This document shows positions 34,908-44,315 of a stretch of DNA of 64,000 nt, piece after piece (positions within the stretch are counted from its first letter, which is position 1; every line of letters begins with the position of its first letter). Source of the stretch: Hyphomicrobiales bacterium. GTDB lineage: Bacteria > Pseudomonadota > Alphaproteobacteria > Rhizobiales > Rhizobiaceae. Location: contig UCIT01000070.1 in the NCBI GenBank assembly GCA_900472625.1, positions 25,417 to 89,416 of the forward strand, given 5' to 3'. A program made the translations under genes and the position numbers. The notes beneath the pieces are model-generated. The model was not told the origin of the DNA and ran no database searches. It saw only the letters and a program-made list of their open reading frames with translations.

Positions 34908-37223
34908 TCACATCCGGCTTTTTCCGTGCCTACTGGGGTCATTTCTTTGATCGATCGTTGACAGGAAAGTGTGCAACGGTTCAGGCTTGGAAAGCAAAAA
35001 CCCTTGTAAATCGGTACAACCCGCAGCGACCAAGAAATCTCGCTGGTTCTCGGTTTCGACTCCTTCAGCCGTTGTGGCCTTCCCAAGTGTGCGGCTCAGC
35101 CCCAGGATTGCTGAAATGATTGCAGCTCCCTCGGCCTTCGTGCCGAGCAGTTTCACAAATGATCGATCAATTTTGATGCGGTCGATATTAAATTGTATCA
35201 GGTGACTAAGCGACGAGTAGCCGGTGCCGAAGTCATCTAGTGCAATCTGGACGCCACGCGACCGCAATCGCATTAGCGCTGCTAACCCGGTTTCATCGAT
35301 ATTGAACAAGGCCGCTTCCGTCAGTTCCAACTCAAGCCGCGATGGCGATAAGCCCACTTCCTCCAAGATCGAAAGAATACGAATATCGAAGTCCCACGTC
35401 CGGATCTGCGAAGGGGAAACGTTGACGGCTAAAGAGAGGTCTGCCGGCCAGGTCGCTGCAGCCTTTGCCGCATTGCATAGCACCCACTCGCCGAGCTGAT
35501 CGATTATTCCCGCCTCTTCCGCGATCGGAATGAATTTGTCGGGAGATAGAAGTCCAAGAGTGGGGTGACGCCATCTGACCAGTGCTTCGGCGCCTGATAG
35601 CCCGCATTCTCGGTCGGCACGATAAACCCCTTGGAAGAATACTTCGAGATGTCCAACGTCACTCACCTGTGCTTCAGAGAGCGGAGCTGGAAAATGTTGT
35701 CCGCGCTCTAGCAGTGTCCGAAGCTCGCTCTTGAGAGTTTCCCTGGCTTCTAGCCTCCTGTCCAGCGAGGAATTATAGACGATAACGCGGCCACGACCGG
35801 CCGTCTTCGCCTCGTAGAGGGCAACGTCCGCCCGGCGAAGCACTTCGTTTTCCGTATGAGTGTGATCGTCGAAAACCGAAATACCGATAGATGCGCCGAT
35901 GCGAATGACGAGGTCGCCTCCGCGAAGCTGAAACGGGCTCCGCAAGCGCTCTACGATATTGTTGCATAGCGCTACGTGCTGGTCCCCGCCCTTCTTGATG
36001 CTGGGAAGCAGCAAAGCGAATTCATCGCCTCCGACGCGAGCGAGTGTATCCGCTGATGTGATAACACTGCCCATCCTTGCGACGGCAGCACGTAGAAGTT
36101 CGTCGCCGGTGGCATGTCCATAGGTATCATTCACATGCTTGAACCGATCCAAATCGATCAATGCGACTGCGGCGGACTCGTCTTCAGACTTCATCGCGGC
36201 CAGGCATTTCCCGAACCGGTCCGCAAAACGAGATCGGTTTGGGAGTCCAGTCAAAACGTCGTGTACTGAGAGATGTTTCGCGTGATGCTCGCTCTCACTG
36301 AGCTCCTTGAGACTTCCGCGTAACCGCGCCATAAGTGCAAAAAACAGTCCTGCAATAACCAAACCGGCGCCGGAAAGAACCGGAGCAAGACGACCAAGTA
36401 CACGGGAGCCGGGCAGATCAGGCTTCCAGATAATGAACCCCAGTGGTTCACCCGTAGCTGTGGCATTGATTTGGAACGCGACCTCATCTGCGCCCTGATC
36501 GGCGCTGCGAGCGTACCGAGCGCCGGCCAATCCCTGTTCACGGCTAAGCGTGTCCAAAGCAGCGCCGTCGAGGAAACGGATAGCGAGCAAATAGAGATTG
36601 TTTCCGGCGGGCGCGGCTGTTGAAGGACTCATTACCGAGACCACACCTGCAATTGAAGGGCGCCCTTCCAGCCTCATTAGCTCCACTCGCCCCGGTTTTG
36701 CGAAGCCAATCTGTTGCCCGAGAGGGTGTTGGGTGCTCCCTTCAAGTTTGTGAATGAGTGGCTGAAGCAGAGGTCGGACCCATTTGAAGCGGTGAGATGT
36801 CTCATCGTCGGATGGAAGAGCGAGATTGCCTGTAGAGTTCACAAGAAACGCCGCGTTGTACCCAAAGACGGTGGTCGCGATTTTGCCGAACGTCTCGGCA
36901 GACACGGGGTTGTCAGCTAGCTCCGAAGCAAAACCTCGCTCCTTGGGTGTCAGTGAATCGCCGGCAAGAAAAGATGCATATCCCGCGCCCATCAACTGAG
37001 TTTCCTGGGCCACGCGTGCAATCTGATCTTGAAGTCGACCGTTGACGAGGTCTTTTTGGCGATCCAGTGCAGCAGCGTCGCTTTCTGATCCCGCCCAGAC
37101 AGCAGCGAGAAATACCAGTCCGAGGATGGCCAACCCACTGATAGCGAGTAAAACCAGGATGGCTCCCGATGATGTGCGGATCGCTCTCTTCGCGATGGTC
37201 TTCATTCGTGAGTTAGCAGGCAC
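34908..37223 (-). CDS. membrane-bound GGDEF-EAL cyclic di-GMP protein
   Basis: About 771 residues: one membrane segment, a periplasmic sensor of CHASE4 type (about 50-275), a second membrane segment (LSGAGLVIAGLFFALMA), a GGDEF domain with intact VGGDEFALL and an EAL domain with GAEALVRW, NVSPSQI, ELTEAAL, DDFGTGYSS, KIDRSFV and AEGVET. Both catalytic halves look complete, so it can in principle make and break c-di-GMP. I start at GTG 37223 because GGGGGA precedes it; a TTG at 37238 and ATG at 37205 are alternatives. It is divergent from a periplasmic binding protein gene. Confidence 0.9.
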   Translation of the reverse strand: MPANSRMKTIAKRAIRTSSGAILVLLAISGLAILGLVFLAAVWAGSESDAAALDRQKDLVNGRLQDQIARVAQETQLMGAGYASFLAGDSLTPKERGFASELADNPVSAETFGKIATTVFGYNAAFLVNSTGNLALPSDDETSHRFKWVRPLLQPLIHKLEGSTQHPLGQQIGFAKPGRVELMRLEGRPSIAGVVSVMSPSTAAPAGNNLYLLAIRFLDGAALDTLSREQGLAGARYARSADQGADEVAFQINATATGEPLGFIIWKPDLPGSRVLGRLAPVLSGAGLVIAGLFFALMARLRGSLKELSESEHHAKHLSVHDVLTGLPNRSRFADRFGKCLAAMKSEDESAAVALIDLDRFKHVNDTYGHATGDELLRAAVARMGSVITSADTLARVGGDEFALLLPSIKKGGDQHVALCNNIVERLRSPFQLRGGDLVIRIGASIGISVFDDHTHTENEVLRRADVALYEAKTAGRGRVIVYNSSLDRRLEARETLKSELRTLLERGQHFPAPLSEAQVSDVGHLEVFFQGVYRADRECGLSGAEALVRWRHPTLGLLSPDKFIPIAEEAGIIDQLGEWVLCNAAKAAATWPADLSLAVNVSPSQIRTWDFDIRILSILEEVGLSPSRLELELTEAALFNIDETGLAALMRLRSRGVQIALDDFGTGYSSLSHLIQFNIDRIKIDRSFVKLLGTKAEGAAIISAILGLSRTLGKATTAEGVETENQRDFLVAAGCTDLQGFLLSKPEPLHTFLSTIDQRNDPSRHGKSRM

Positions 37224-37388
37224 GTCGTTTTCCCCCAAGCGTGCCCATACTGATCGAGATTGTTTACGAAAAGCTTTTCAAGCACTCGCAAAAACAGCCT
37301 GCAATGTGGAGGGTCTTTAACGCTTCTGTGGTTAAGTCACGAGGGCTACACCAACCTCCGCGCAAACGAACTCGATAATGGTGACTAC

Positions 37389-38192
37389 ATGTTGAGATTG
37401 AAATCTTTAAACGGCCGAACATGCTTAGCATTGGTCTTCGCAGCTTCCATGGCGACTGTGATCGATCCTGCAAGAAGCTCCGCTTCCGAAACACCAGTTA
37501 CCCGGATCGCGGTAGAGGGTGCATTTCCGCCCTTCAACTATATTGACTCCAACAATCAGCTTCAAGGTTTCGACGTGGACATCGCCAAAGCGCTTTGCGA
37601 GACCGCCAAGTTGAAGTGCGAGTTTGTAATCCAGGAATGGACCAGCATCATTCCCGACCTGCTCGCAAATCACTATGACGCGATCGTCTCGTCGATGTCG
37701 ATGAGCGCGGAAAGGCGTAAACAGGTCACATTTACTGAAAAGTATTATAACAGCCCGTCGGTCTTCATTATGCGGAAAGGAAGCGCAATCGCCGGCACGC
37801 AAATGGAAGATCTGAAGCAGCTTCGTTTCGGGGTAACAGCTGCCACCTCACAGGAGGCTTACGCTAAAAAATTCTACGCCGGTGTCCCCACAACGGTTTT
37901 TCATGCATCGCCCGATCTATACAAGGCCTTGGTCGACGGCAGCGTCGATATCATCCTGGAGGACAAACTGGCAGTCTACGATTGGCTGGCAAACACCAAA
38001 GCCGGGAGCTGCTGCGAGTTCAAGGGACCCGATATCTTGAATACTGAAATTTTTGGCGATGGTGCTGGTATTGCGTTGAGGCCTTCTGACACGCAATTGC
38101 TGGAGAAACTTAACGCTGCGCTCAAAAGCATTCAGGCGGGCGACACCTACGACACGATCAATGCCAAGTATTTTCCGTTCAGCATCCGGTAG
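37389..38192 (+). CDS. periplasmic amino-acid-type substrate-binding protein
   Basis: A 267-residue family-3 solute-binding protein: signal peptide, then ITRIAVEGAFPPFNYID-like opening, QGFDVDIAKALC, DAIVSSMSMSAERRKQVTFTEKYY and DTYDTINAKYFPF, all standard for Lys/Arg/Orn/His or octopine-type binding proteins. No permease or ATPase gene is nearby. The divergent arrangement with the GGDEF-EAL gene (166 bases between starts) suggests it may act as a ligand sensor for that protein rather than in transport. Confidence 0.88.
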   Translation: MLRLKSLNGRTCLALVFAASMATVIDPARSSASETPVTRIAVEGAFPPFNYIDSNNQLQGFDVDIAKALCETAKLKCEFVIQEWTSIIPDLLANHYDAIVSSMSMSAERRKQVTFTEKYYNSPSVFIMRKGSAIAGTQMEDLKQLRFGVTAATSQEAYAKKFYAGVPTTVFHASPDLYKALVDGSVDIILEDKLAVYDWLANTKAGSCCEFKGPDILNTEIFGDGAGIALRPSDTQLLEKLNAALKSIQAGDTYDTINAKYFPFSIR

Positions 38193-38450
38193 AGAGGCTG
38201 AACCAACGCCTTTCTAACGGGTCTTTTCAAGGAATCGAATGCTCTTGCTTTGTTGAAGACAGCGTTGCCGGCAACGCAATATATCATTCACGGTGAGCCA
38301 TGGGTGCTGCTTAAGCAGATCTTTCGCGAGGGAGCCGAGCGGCCATCCACCGATATGGCCGAGCAAGGGAACTGTTTATCGGTTTTCAATGAGATGCGCC
38401 GGAACCTGAGCGGCCCCGGCTCATATCATGTCTACTGACGCGCCGTCAGT

Positions 38451-38628
38451 CGTCAGGCAGTTCGGCATCCCGGAACTTGCGATAGATGTTCCGCAGGACC
38501 TTGTTATCGAACTTGGTCTTCACCCATCCGTCGAGTCAACCCTTGAGTGCCGTTTCGCCACATGTGGTACAAACGTCGCGCCATAACCGGCCGCCACTGT
38601 CTGGAGTGCCATAAGATCGTTTGGTACC
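38451..38628 (-). pseudogene. relic of a small protein
   Basis: The minus strand reads DVCTTCGETALKG, a TGA, then LDGWVKTKFDNKVLRNIYRKFRDAELPDD and a stop at 38451. It looks like one small CxxC protein with a nonsense codon. Family not recognised. Confidence 0.35.
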
Positions 38629-38629
38629 C

Positions 38630-38818
38630 TCAAAACCGACGCAGGGCGCGATTGAAAGGCCCGGAAGGATCCAGGGCCTCACCTAATATCGAGCGGATAG
38701 CGGTGTCCTCTGGCGAAAGGACCAAGCTGATTTCGAGGGCAGGATTTTCGAATGGAATTTGATTGTTGGGTGCCTCGACGATGATCAGCTTCTCTTTGGA
38801 AACCTCGTCACAGACCAC
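38630..38818 (-). CDS. open frame of unknown nature, 62 aa
   Basis: Protein-like composition (KLIIVEAPNNQIPFENPALEISLVL, SILGEALDPSGPFNRALRRF) but only a GTG start and no ribosome site. It may be the 3' part of a gene cut off by the kinase relic. Confidence 0.4.
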   Translation of the reverse strand: MVCDEVSKEKLIIVEAPNNQIPFENPALEISLVLSPEDTAIRSILGEALDPSGPFNRALRRF

Positions 38819-38857
38819 ATCGCCGGTGTCGCTCGAAGAAGATACGAACCCTACGTC

Positions 38858-40145
38858 AGCAGTTCCGCCTGCTGATCCAGGGCGTCACCGACTACGCAAT
38901 CTACATGTTGATACGGAAGGGAACGTCTCCAGCTGGAACGAGCGCCCAAGCGTATCAAGATACGAGCCCGAGGAGATCATCGGGCATCAAGTTTCTATAC
39001 CGACGAGGACAGGACGGAAGACCTGCCGCGACGGGCTCTTGAGGTCGCCGCCAGCGAAGGGCGCTTCGAAAAGGAGGGTTGGAGACTTCGTAAGGATGGT
39101 ACGCGCTTCTGGGCGAACGTCATCATCGACGCCATCGCGGAAGCGTGCGGCCGAAGGGCAGAACGTTGTCGATCGATCTATAACGCGATCATTGGCGCAA
39201 AGCGGGGCGCTTCTCTGACGCAGAGGTTGTTGGCGTTCTCCCGCAAGCAGGCCCTTAAGCTCGAAGTGGTAGAAGCGCCCACTCTGGTCAGAGAAATGGC
39301 AGAGTTGCTGCAGCGGTCTATCGGCCCTTCGGTCGAAATCAGCACCACGTTTCCGCTGTCCCTGCCTCCGGTTCTGTCTGACCCGAACCAGCTCGAAAGC
39401 GCGCTGCCCAATCTGGTGTCAACGCCCGAGACGCTGCTAGGCCCGACGGTGGAACGATCTCGATCTCAACTCGCAAACACACGCTCAAGGACAACCAAGT
39501 TCCCGAGCTTTATGCCGGCGAATTCGTCTGTCTGTCCGTCAAAGACGAGGGTGACGGCATGGATGCTGAAACACTCGAAAAAGCGACAACACCGTTCTTC
39601 ACCACGAAGGGCATCGCCAAGGGGACCGGCCTCGGCGGGCCCATGGTGCAGGGTTGATGGCCCAGTCAGGCGGGCGCCTGATCATGATGTCAAAATCACG
39701 ACAGGGAAGCACTGCGGAGCTATGGCTGCCTGTCGCGGAAATTAACGAATTGCCCGCGTCTGTCGCGGAGACGCCGCCGTCCACTCAGGTAGCTCCACTG
39801 ATGGTCATGGCAGTCGACGACGACGGCTTGTGTTGATGAACACGGTCCTGATGTTAGAAGACATTGGACACCCAGTGTTAGAGGCGAGCTCAGGAGAGGA
39901 GGGGCTTCGGCTTCTCGCACAAGGGCCGCTTCCCGACATCCTGATTTCTGATCACGCATGCGCCACATGTCCGGGGCGGAGCTCGCCAAGCAGTTGACTG
40001 AGCGCGACCTTGGGCGTCATGTGATCCTGGCCACGGGTTATGCTGAACTGCCGGGCGGTGAGGGTTCAGGGCTCGCCCGGTTGTCCGATCCCTTCAGCCA
40101 AGGCAACTGAACGACGCATTGGCTACTGTTGCGCAAGCGCTTTAG
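38858..40145 (+). pseudogene. wrecked second copy of the PAS hybrid histidine kinase
   Basis: The fragments are collinear with the kinase at 16391-18334. They include QFRLLIQGVTDYAIYM and FWANVIIDAI (second PAS), RGASLTQRLLAFSRKQ, LLQRSIGPSVEIS, DPNQLESALPNLV, FFTTKGIAKGTGLG, MVMAVDDDG, MLEDIGHPVLEASS, ILATGYAELPGG and QLNDALATVAQAL. They lie in shifting frames. The stretch that should hold the phosphoacceptor histidine (GGIAHDFNNLL) is deleted at about 39150-39185. Many indels; no kinase can be made. Confidence 0.85.
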
Positions 40146-40287
40146 CCCTATCCGCGGCTGCACACTGCAGCGGCGCTCCGGCGACGTCGCGTCAGGAGCG
40201 TCCGCCCTTCGAAAAGCCATAACTTCATTTCTCTGGGCACGCGCCATTCGAAGAACACACGGCGCGTGAGGGCGCCCACTGACGATT

Positions 40288-40590
40288 CTAAGCGACCAGT
40301 TTAACCGATTGATTTTTACTATCAAACAGAGTTTCAAGCAAAGATAAGACGGCAGCAACTTTGTCAGACTTCACGGAATAAAAGATCGCCTGCGCATCGC
40401 GACGAGTTTTCACCAGTCCGGCGGCCCTGAGCTTCCCTAAATGCTGGGAAAGCGCGGACTGGCTTAGGTCCACTAAGCTTGCCAACTGACCGACACCCAT
40501 TTCGCCGGCGAGGAGTATGGTGAGGACATGTAAGCGAGCAGCATTGCTCATTACGTTGAGGAGCGAAGCCTTGTCATCGAATGCATTCAT
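40288..40590 (-). CDS. ArsR-family transcriptional regulator
   Basis: A 100-residue winged-helix regulator. The recognition region is VDLSQSALSQHLGKLRAAGLVKTRRDAQAIFYS. It has no cysteine-rich metal site of the ArsR/SmtB kind, so a thiol- or sulfide-type or non-metal signal is as likely. The ATG at 40590 has AGGA six bases upstream. ATTCG (40626-40630) and CGAAT (40646-40650) form a possible autoregulatory dyad upstream. Confidence 0.85.
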   Translation of the reverse strand: MNAFDDKASLLNVMSNAARLHVLTILLAGEMGVGQLASLVDLSQSALSQHLGKLRAAGLVKTRRDAQAIFYSVKSDKVAAVLSLLETLFDSKNQSVKLVA

Positions 40591-40905
40591 ATCAGGTCCT
40601 GTTTGTGGTCGAATCGGGCTTGAAGATTCGCTTATACAACGATTACGAATATACCGAAGGTTGTCAACAAGGCGGCAGGTCTCTTTGCGCAATGATCATC
40701 CCAGAATGTCGAACATTAGGTGCGGGCTAACTCGCGAATTGTGTGGCGGGAGAGTTGGGATGTCCGCCGTTTTGCAAAGTAGAAATGCCCGACTGGTCGC
40801 CACAATGCACATCGACCAGCCCCGATCTGACCGGCTGATATCGGTTGCAAGATCAGATCGGGGCGAGTGATAAGCACACCTCTTCGGATTTAGCTTTGAG
40901 ACGCC

Positions 40906-41751
40906 TCACTCCGCAGCCTGCTGTCGCGACAGTGCTTTCTGGCGCCGGGCAATCACCGCAGGATCGTTCATGAAATGCTTGCGACCTGTCGGCTTATAGC
41001 CATTCTTGTCGCTGTTGCTCTTCACAACCGGCTCGTCCTGCTGCTCCTGGCGCTCCTTGATATAGGCCAGAACATCACCCAACCGCTTGTTCTCGGTGAT
41101 CGCCGCATGCGTCACCCGCTGGTCCTTGTCGAACACCGTGTAGGGCAGGGAATGGCCTTTCCAAGGCACATCCAGACGGCCGTCCGCATAGGCATAGGTC
41201 TCGACATAGCGGCCCACCAGACCGCGCGTCACTTCGGTCTCCTCCATCATGATCCGCTTGCGCTCGAACGAAAACGTCAGCTGCGCTCCGACATAGCGCT
41301 GCTCGCGCTTGCAAAGGATCTGCGTCAACCGATCCGGCGCCAGATTGAGCGGCCAATGCAGATCTTCCGAACGGGCAGGGACGATTGCAAACCGTGCGTT
41401 GTAGTCGTCCATGAAGTCCGGCAGGAACGCATTGCCGGCCTCCATACTGGCGATGCCGGAAAGCCGCAGCTGGTTGAGACCGGGTTTTTCTTCTTCTTTT
41501 CCCGCTGCTGTTGCGGCGATTGCCGAGAGTGTTGCCAAGTCGTCAACGTGCTCATCGTCTTCGTAATCCGAACCGCGTGCGCCCGTTAAGTCGAGCCCTT
41601 CATACGCAGGTGCAGCTTTCTGCTCGATCGGTGCAGCGGTCGGCTCGTAAGAGATTGTCGTTTCTTCGCGAGCGGTGAGGCCGGCGTCCGGCTTGGCTTG
41701 CTCGTGTTTCCGCCGGGTAATCTCTACGAGAAATTTCCATGGAGACTTCAT
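40906..41751 (-). CDS. chimeric ORF: plasmid protein N-terminus joined to ISNCY-type transposase C-terminus
   Basis: Residues 1 to about 92 (MKSPWKFLVEITRRKHEQ onward, acidic and low-complexity) resemble a hypothetical protein I associate with rhizobial plasmids. From LNQLRLSGIASMEAGNAFLPDF to the end the protein matches the C-terminal third of ISNCY-family transposases (DDYNARFA, QRYVGAQLTFSFERKRIMM, VFDKDQRVTHAAITENKRLG). The catalytic DDE core is absent, so it cannot transpose. The join is in frame, pointing to insertion or recombination followed by deletion. Whether it is expressed is unknown. Confidence 0.65.
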   Translation of the reverse strand: MKSPWKFLVEITRRKHEQAKPDAGLTAREETTISYEPTAAPIEQKAAPAYEGLDLTGARGSDYEDDEHVDDLATLSAIAATAAGKEEEKPGLNQLRLSGIASMEAGNAFLPDFMDDYNARFAIVPARSEDLHWPLNLAPDRLTQILCKREQRYVGAQLTFSFERKRIMMEETEVTRGLVGRYVETYAYADGRLDVPWKGHSLPYTVFDKDQRVTHAAITENKRLGDVLAYIKERQEQQDEPVVKSNSDKNGYKPTGRKHFMNDPAVIARRQKALSRQQAAE

Positions 41752-41853
41752 CGTCCTGCCCAACCTCTTCTATCATCAAACAAGACGTCCATACCGCAAT
41801 GCCAGTGCTTTGCGGTATGGACCGATTGAGCGCGGAAAACCGGCTTGATGACC

Positions 41854-42504
41854 TTACGAATGGCCGAGGCGTTTACGCAGATCCGCGTTCTCGGCGCGCA
41901 GCTTTTCCGCTAGCTGCTTGCGGAGCGTCTGGTTTTCTTCTTCGAGCTGAAGCAGATCGGTCATTCCGTGTTCCGCAGGAGTAACCCTTTTCGCGACTGC
42001 TTCCTTAGGTGTGCGTGTCTTGCGCGGCGGCTTTGCTGCAACCATTGCACTTTCTGCTAATTCAGACTTTGCAGCCCGTGGTTTCCGTGCAGCCTTTGTT
42101 GTTGTCGTCTTCTCATCGCCCGCCGCCGTTTTCGGAGCAACAGGTTTGGCTTGGCGTCCACGGCGTCTTGCAGGTTCCGCGATTGGTGTTGCGGTTTCTG
42201 GGCTTGCGTTTTCGGCACTCTGTACTGGTGCGGTTTCCTCGGCCATCTGTTCCTCCTGTGGTGGCAGTACAGTCTTTGGCTGCCCAATGGCTTTAGTCAA
42301 CGTCTCCTCTCGTGTTTGCGGGGCGGGCCGAGCACTGTCTGCGCTCACTGCCTTCGCTTGAAGAATTTGACCCGAAGCATCTTCCTTGACCGCGAGCGCA
42401 ATGGCCTTGAGATCAACGTTCCCCCAAATGGAGGCTGGCTTCTTAGCCTGTCGACGGCTATCCGATTTGAACTCAACCACGAAGTTCCGCGGAGGCTTTC
42501 TCAT
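41854..42504 (-). CDS. SyrB-like protein
   Basis: A 216-residue protein rich in Ala, Lys and Pro, ending in a short coiled coil LLQLEEENQTLRKQLAEKLRAENADLRKRLG, which is the hallmark of SyrB and relatives. In Sinorhizobium meliloti SyrB affects exopolysaccharide regulation through syrM; here only the family resemblance can be stated. AAGGA lies eight bases before the ATG. Confidence 0.75.
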   Translation of the reverse strand: MRKPPRNFVVEFKSDSRRQAKKPASIWGNVDLKAIALAVKEDASGQILQAKAVSADSARPAPQTREETLTKAIGQPKTVLPPQEEQMAEETAPVQSAENASPETATPIAEPARRRGRQAKPVAPKTAAGDEKTTTTKAARKPRAAKSELAESAMVAAKPPRKTRTPKEAVAKRVTPAEHGMTDLLQLEEENQTLRKQLAEKLRAENADLRKRLGHS

Positions 42505-43023
42505 AAAGTCTGGTCCTTTGTGTTTGTCCGTCGCTCGAGCTGGATTTATGTCTGGTCGAAGGATTGAGGTTGGCCACCTTTAACGGCCAATGCCATCTAG
42601 CACCAGATGATTGAGACCTCGAGGCGAAGTCCCAACGACACAGCGCGACCTCTATGCTCATCTGGGCACGGCGGGCGCCGTCCCAGCCAACCGAGCGGAT
42701 CCGACAATTCCTTGATTCCAGCTGGCTGCAATCCATGCAGTCTTTGTTTCTCTTAAGGGGAAAGAACGGCCGCCGCTCTCTCCCCCACAAGCGCAAAATC
42801 CGGTTTCCCCGTCCTTCCGACATCGCCTTTAGCGCCGTCGTGCAGGATCAGTCGTCGACCGCGTGCGCGGGTCGTCACTGTCCCTCCGGGCGGGCGATCC
42901 CCCTCCTCATTTTACGCTTGTCCCCCTCTCTTCCGCCCGGGTCGCCGGTTGCTCGGGAACAGGAGCGGGGCTCCTGCCCGATTGGCAGAGCTAGACCGCT
43001 TCGCGGGAGTAAGGAGATACACT
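42505..43023. other. 519-base divergent intergenic region, no gene seen
   Basis: Lies between the divergent SyrB-like and ArdC genes. Pyrimidine-rich around 42890-42940 on the plus strand. AAGGAG at 43011-43016 is the ArdC ribosome site. Nothing else recognised. Confidence 0.4.
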
Positions 43024-43950
43024 ATGTCCGACAATGCGAAGCAGACCGAGACTAAGCGCGCTGATATCTATGAACGTGTAACTGCCGCCATTATCGCCCA
43101 GCTCGAGAAGGGCACACGACCGTGGATGCAGCCTTGGGATGCCGGTCAGTCTCCGGTTCGACCCTTGCGCCACAATGGGGTTGCATACCGCGGTATCAAT
43201 ACCGTGCTGCTGTGGATGACAGCGGCCGAGCGTGGGTATCAGTCGCCATATTGGATGACCTACAGCCAGGCCAAAGAACTCGGCGCGCAGGTTAAGAAAG
43301 GCGAGAAGTCCAGCCTCGTTGTCTATGCCGGGGCGATCGAAAAGCAGGAAGACGAGGCAGAGGGTGAGGACAAGACACGCCGCATCCCATTTATGAAAGG
43401 CTACAGCGTCTTTTGCGCCGATCAGATCGAAGGACTGCCAGACAACTTCTGTGGCGCACGCGATACTGGCAACGCCACGGAAATCATGGAGCGTATCGAG
43501 CGCGCCGACAGGTTCTTCTCAAATCTCCCAGCCGATATCCGTGAGGGCGGTAATAAGGCTTTCTATAGCCCGTCAGGCGATTTCATCCAGATGCCGCCTT
43601 TTGACGCCTTTGTCTCGGCAGCGGCCCATGCGACCACTCTTGCTCATGAAGCAATCCATTGGACAAAAGCCAAGTCCCGGCTTGACCGCGACTTCGGCCG
43701 CAAATCATGGGGTGACGAAGGCTATGCCCGCGAGGAGCTGGTCGCCGAGCTGGGAAGCGTTTTCATTGCCGCAGACCTCGGCCTGTCGGTCGAGCCACGC
43801 GACGATCACGCCGCTTATATCAAATCGTGGCTGACCGTTTTGCAGAACGATAAGCGCGCGATATTTCAGGCAGCTTCGTTTGCCGAAAAGGCTGCGACTT
43901 ACCTTCATGGGCTGCAACCGGATGCCGCTGCCGAGGGGCAGACCGCCTAG
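43024..43950 (+). CDS. ardC: ArdC-like antirestriction protein
   Basis: The 308-residue protein has the ArdC N-terminal ssDNA-binding domain (RADIYERVTAAIIAQLEKGTRPW, AYRGINTVLLWM, YSQAKELGAQVKKGEKSS) and a C-terminal zincin domain with LAHEAIHWT (HExxH). ArdC proteins protect incoming conjugative DNA from restriction. AAGGAG seven bases before the ATG decides the start. Consistent with the conjugative-plasmid context (traG nearby). Confidence 0.9.
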   Translation: MSDNAKQTETKRADIYERVTAAIIAQLEKGTRPWMQPWDAGQSPVRPLRHNGVAYRGINTVLLWMTAAERGYQSPYWMTYSQAKELGAQVKKGEKSSLVVYAGAIEKQEDEAEGEDKTRRIPFMKGYSVFCADQIEGLPDNFCGARDTGNATEIMERIERADRFFSNLPADIREGGNKAFYSPSGDFIQMPPFDAFVSAAAHATTLAHEAIHWTKAKSRLDRDFGRKSWGDEGYAREELVAELGSVFIAADLGLSVEPRDDHAAYIKSWLTVLQNDKRAIFQAASFAEKAATYLHGLQPDAAAEGQTA

Positions 43951-44315
43951 TGCCGAAGTCATCGAGCTGCTATCGGCCGTGTATTGGCCGATACCAACAT
44001 GTTCAGCCGGTTTCTTGGCGACAGGACATCACTCTGCGTCCCGTTCTGATCTCGTCCGGATCGACCGGTCGAAGACCCGCTGGTGGCATTGCCTTGCCAC
44101 CACTTATCTCAGGCGCGCAGCGCCGTCGGTTATCAACCCCGCAGGGGCGTAGGCGGATTTCGTCAGAAAGCGGTCGAAGCAGGCGGAGCCAGAACGCGCC
44201 CCCAAATCGCGCCGAAGTGGCGGCGGAGCCTGTTGATAACCGGCGCGGCCCTGTGGGCCGCCCAAGCCGATCAAGAAGCCGCGCCTTTGCGCGACAGCGC
44301 AATCGGGCCAGTCGA
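43951..44315. other. 365-base intergenic region between ardC and the HU exon
   Basis: No gene recognised. It carries the long-range inverted repeat listed at 44128-44241. Confidence 0.4.
44128..44241. repeat. long-range inverted repeat
   Basis: GGTTATCAAC (44128-44137) and GTTGATAACC (44232-44241) are perfect inverses; the flanking bases (GCCGTC before, GGCGCGGCC after) are also partly complementary. The 94 bases between are GC-rich. Function unknown. Confidence 0.6.
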
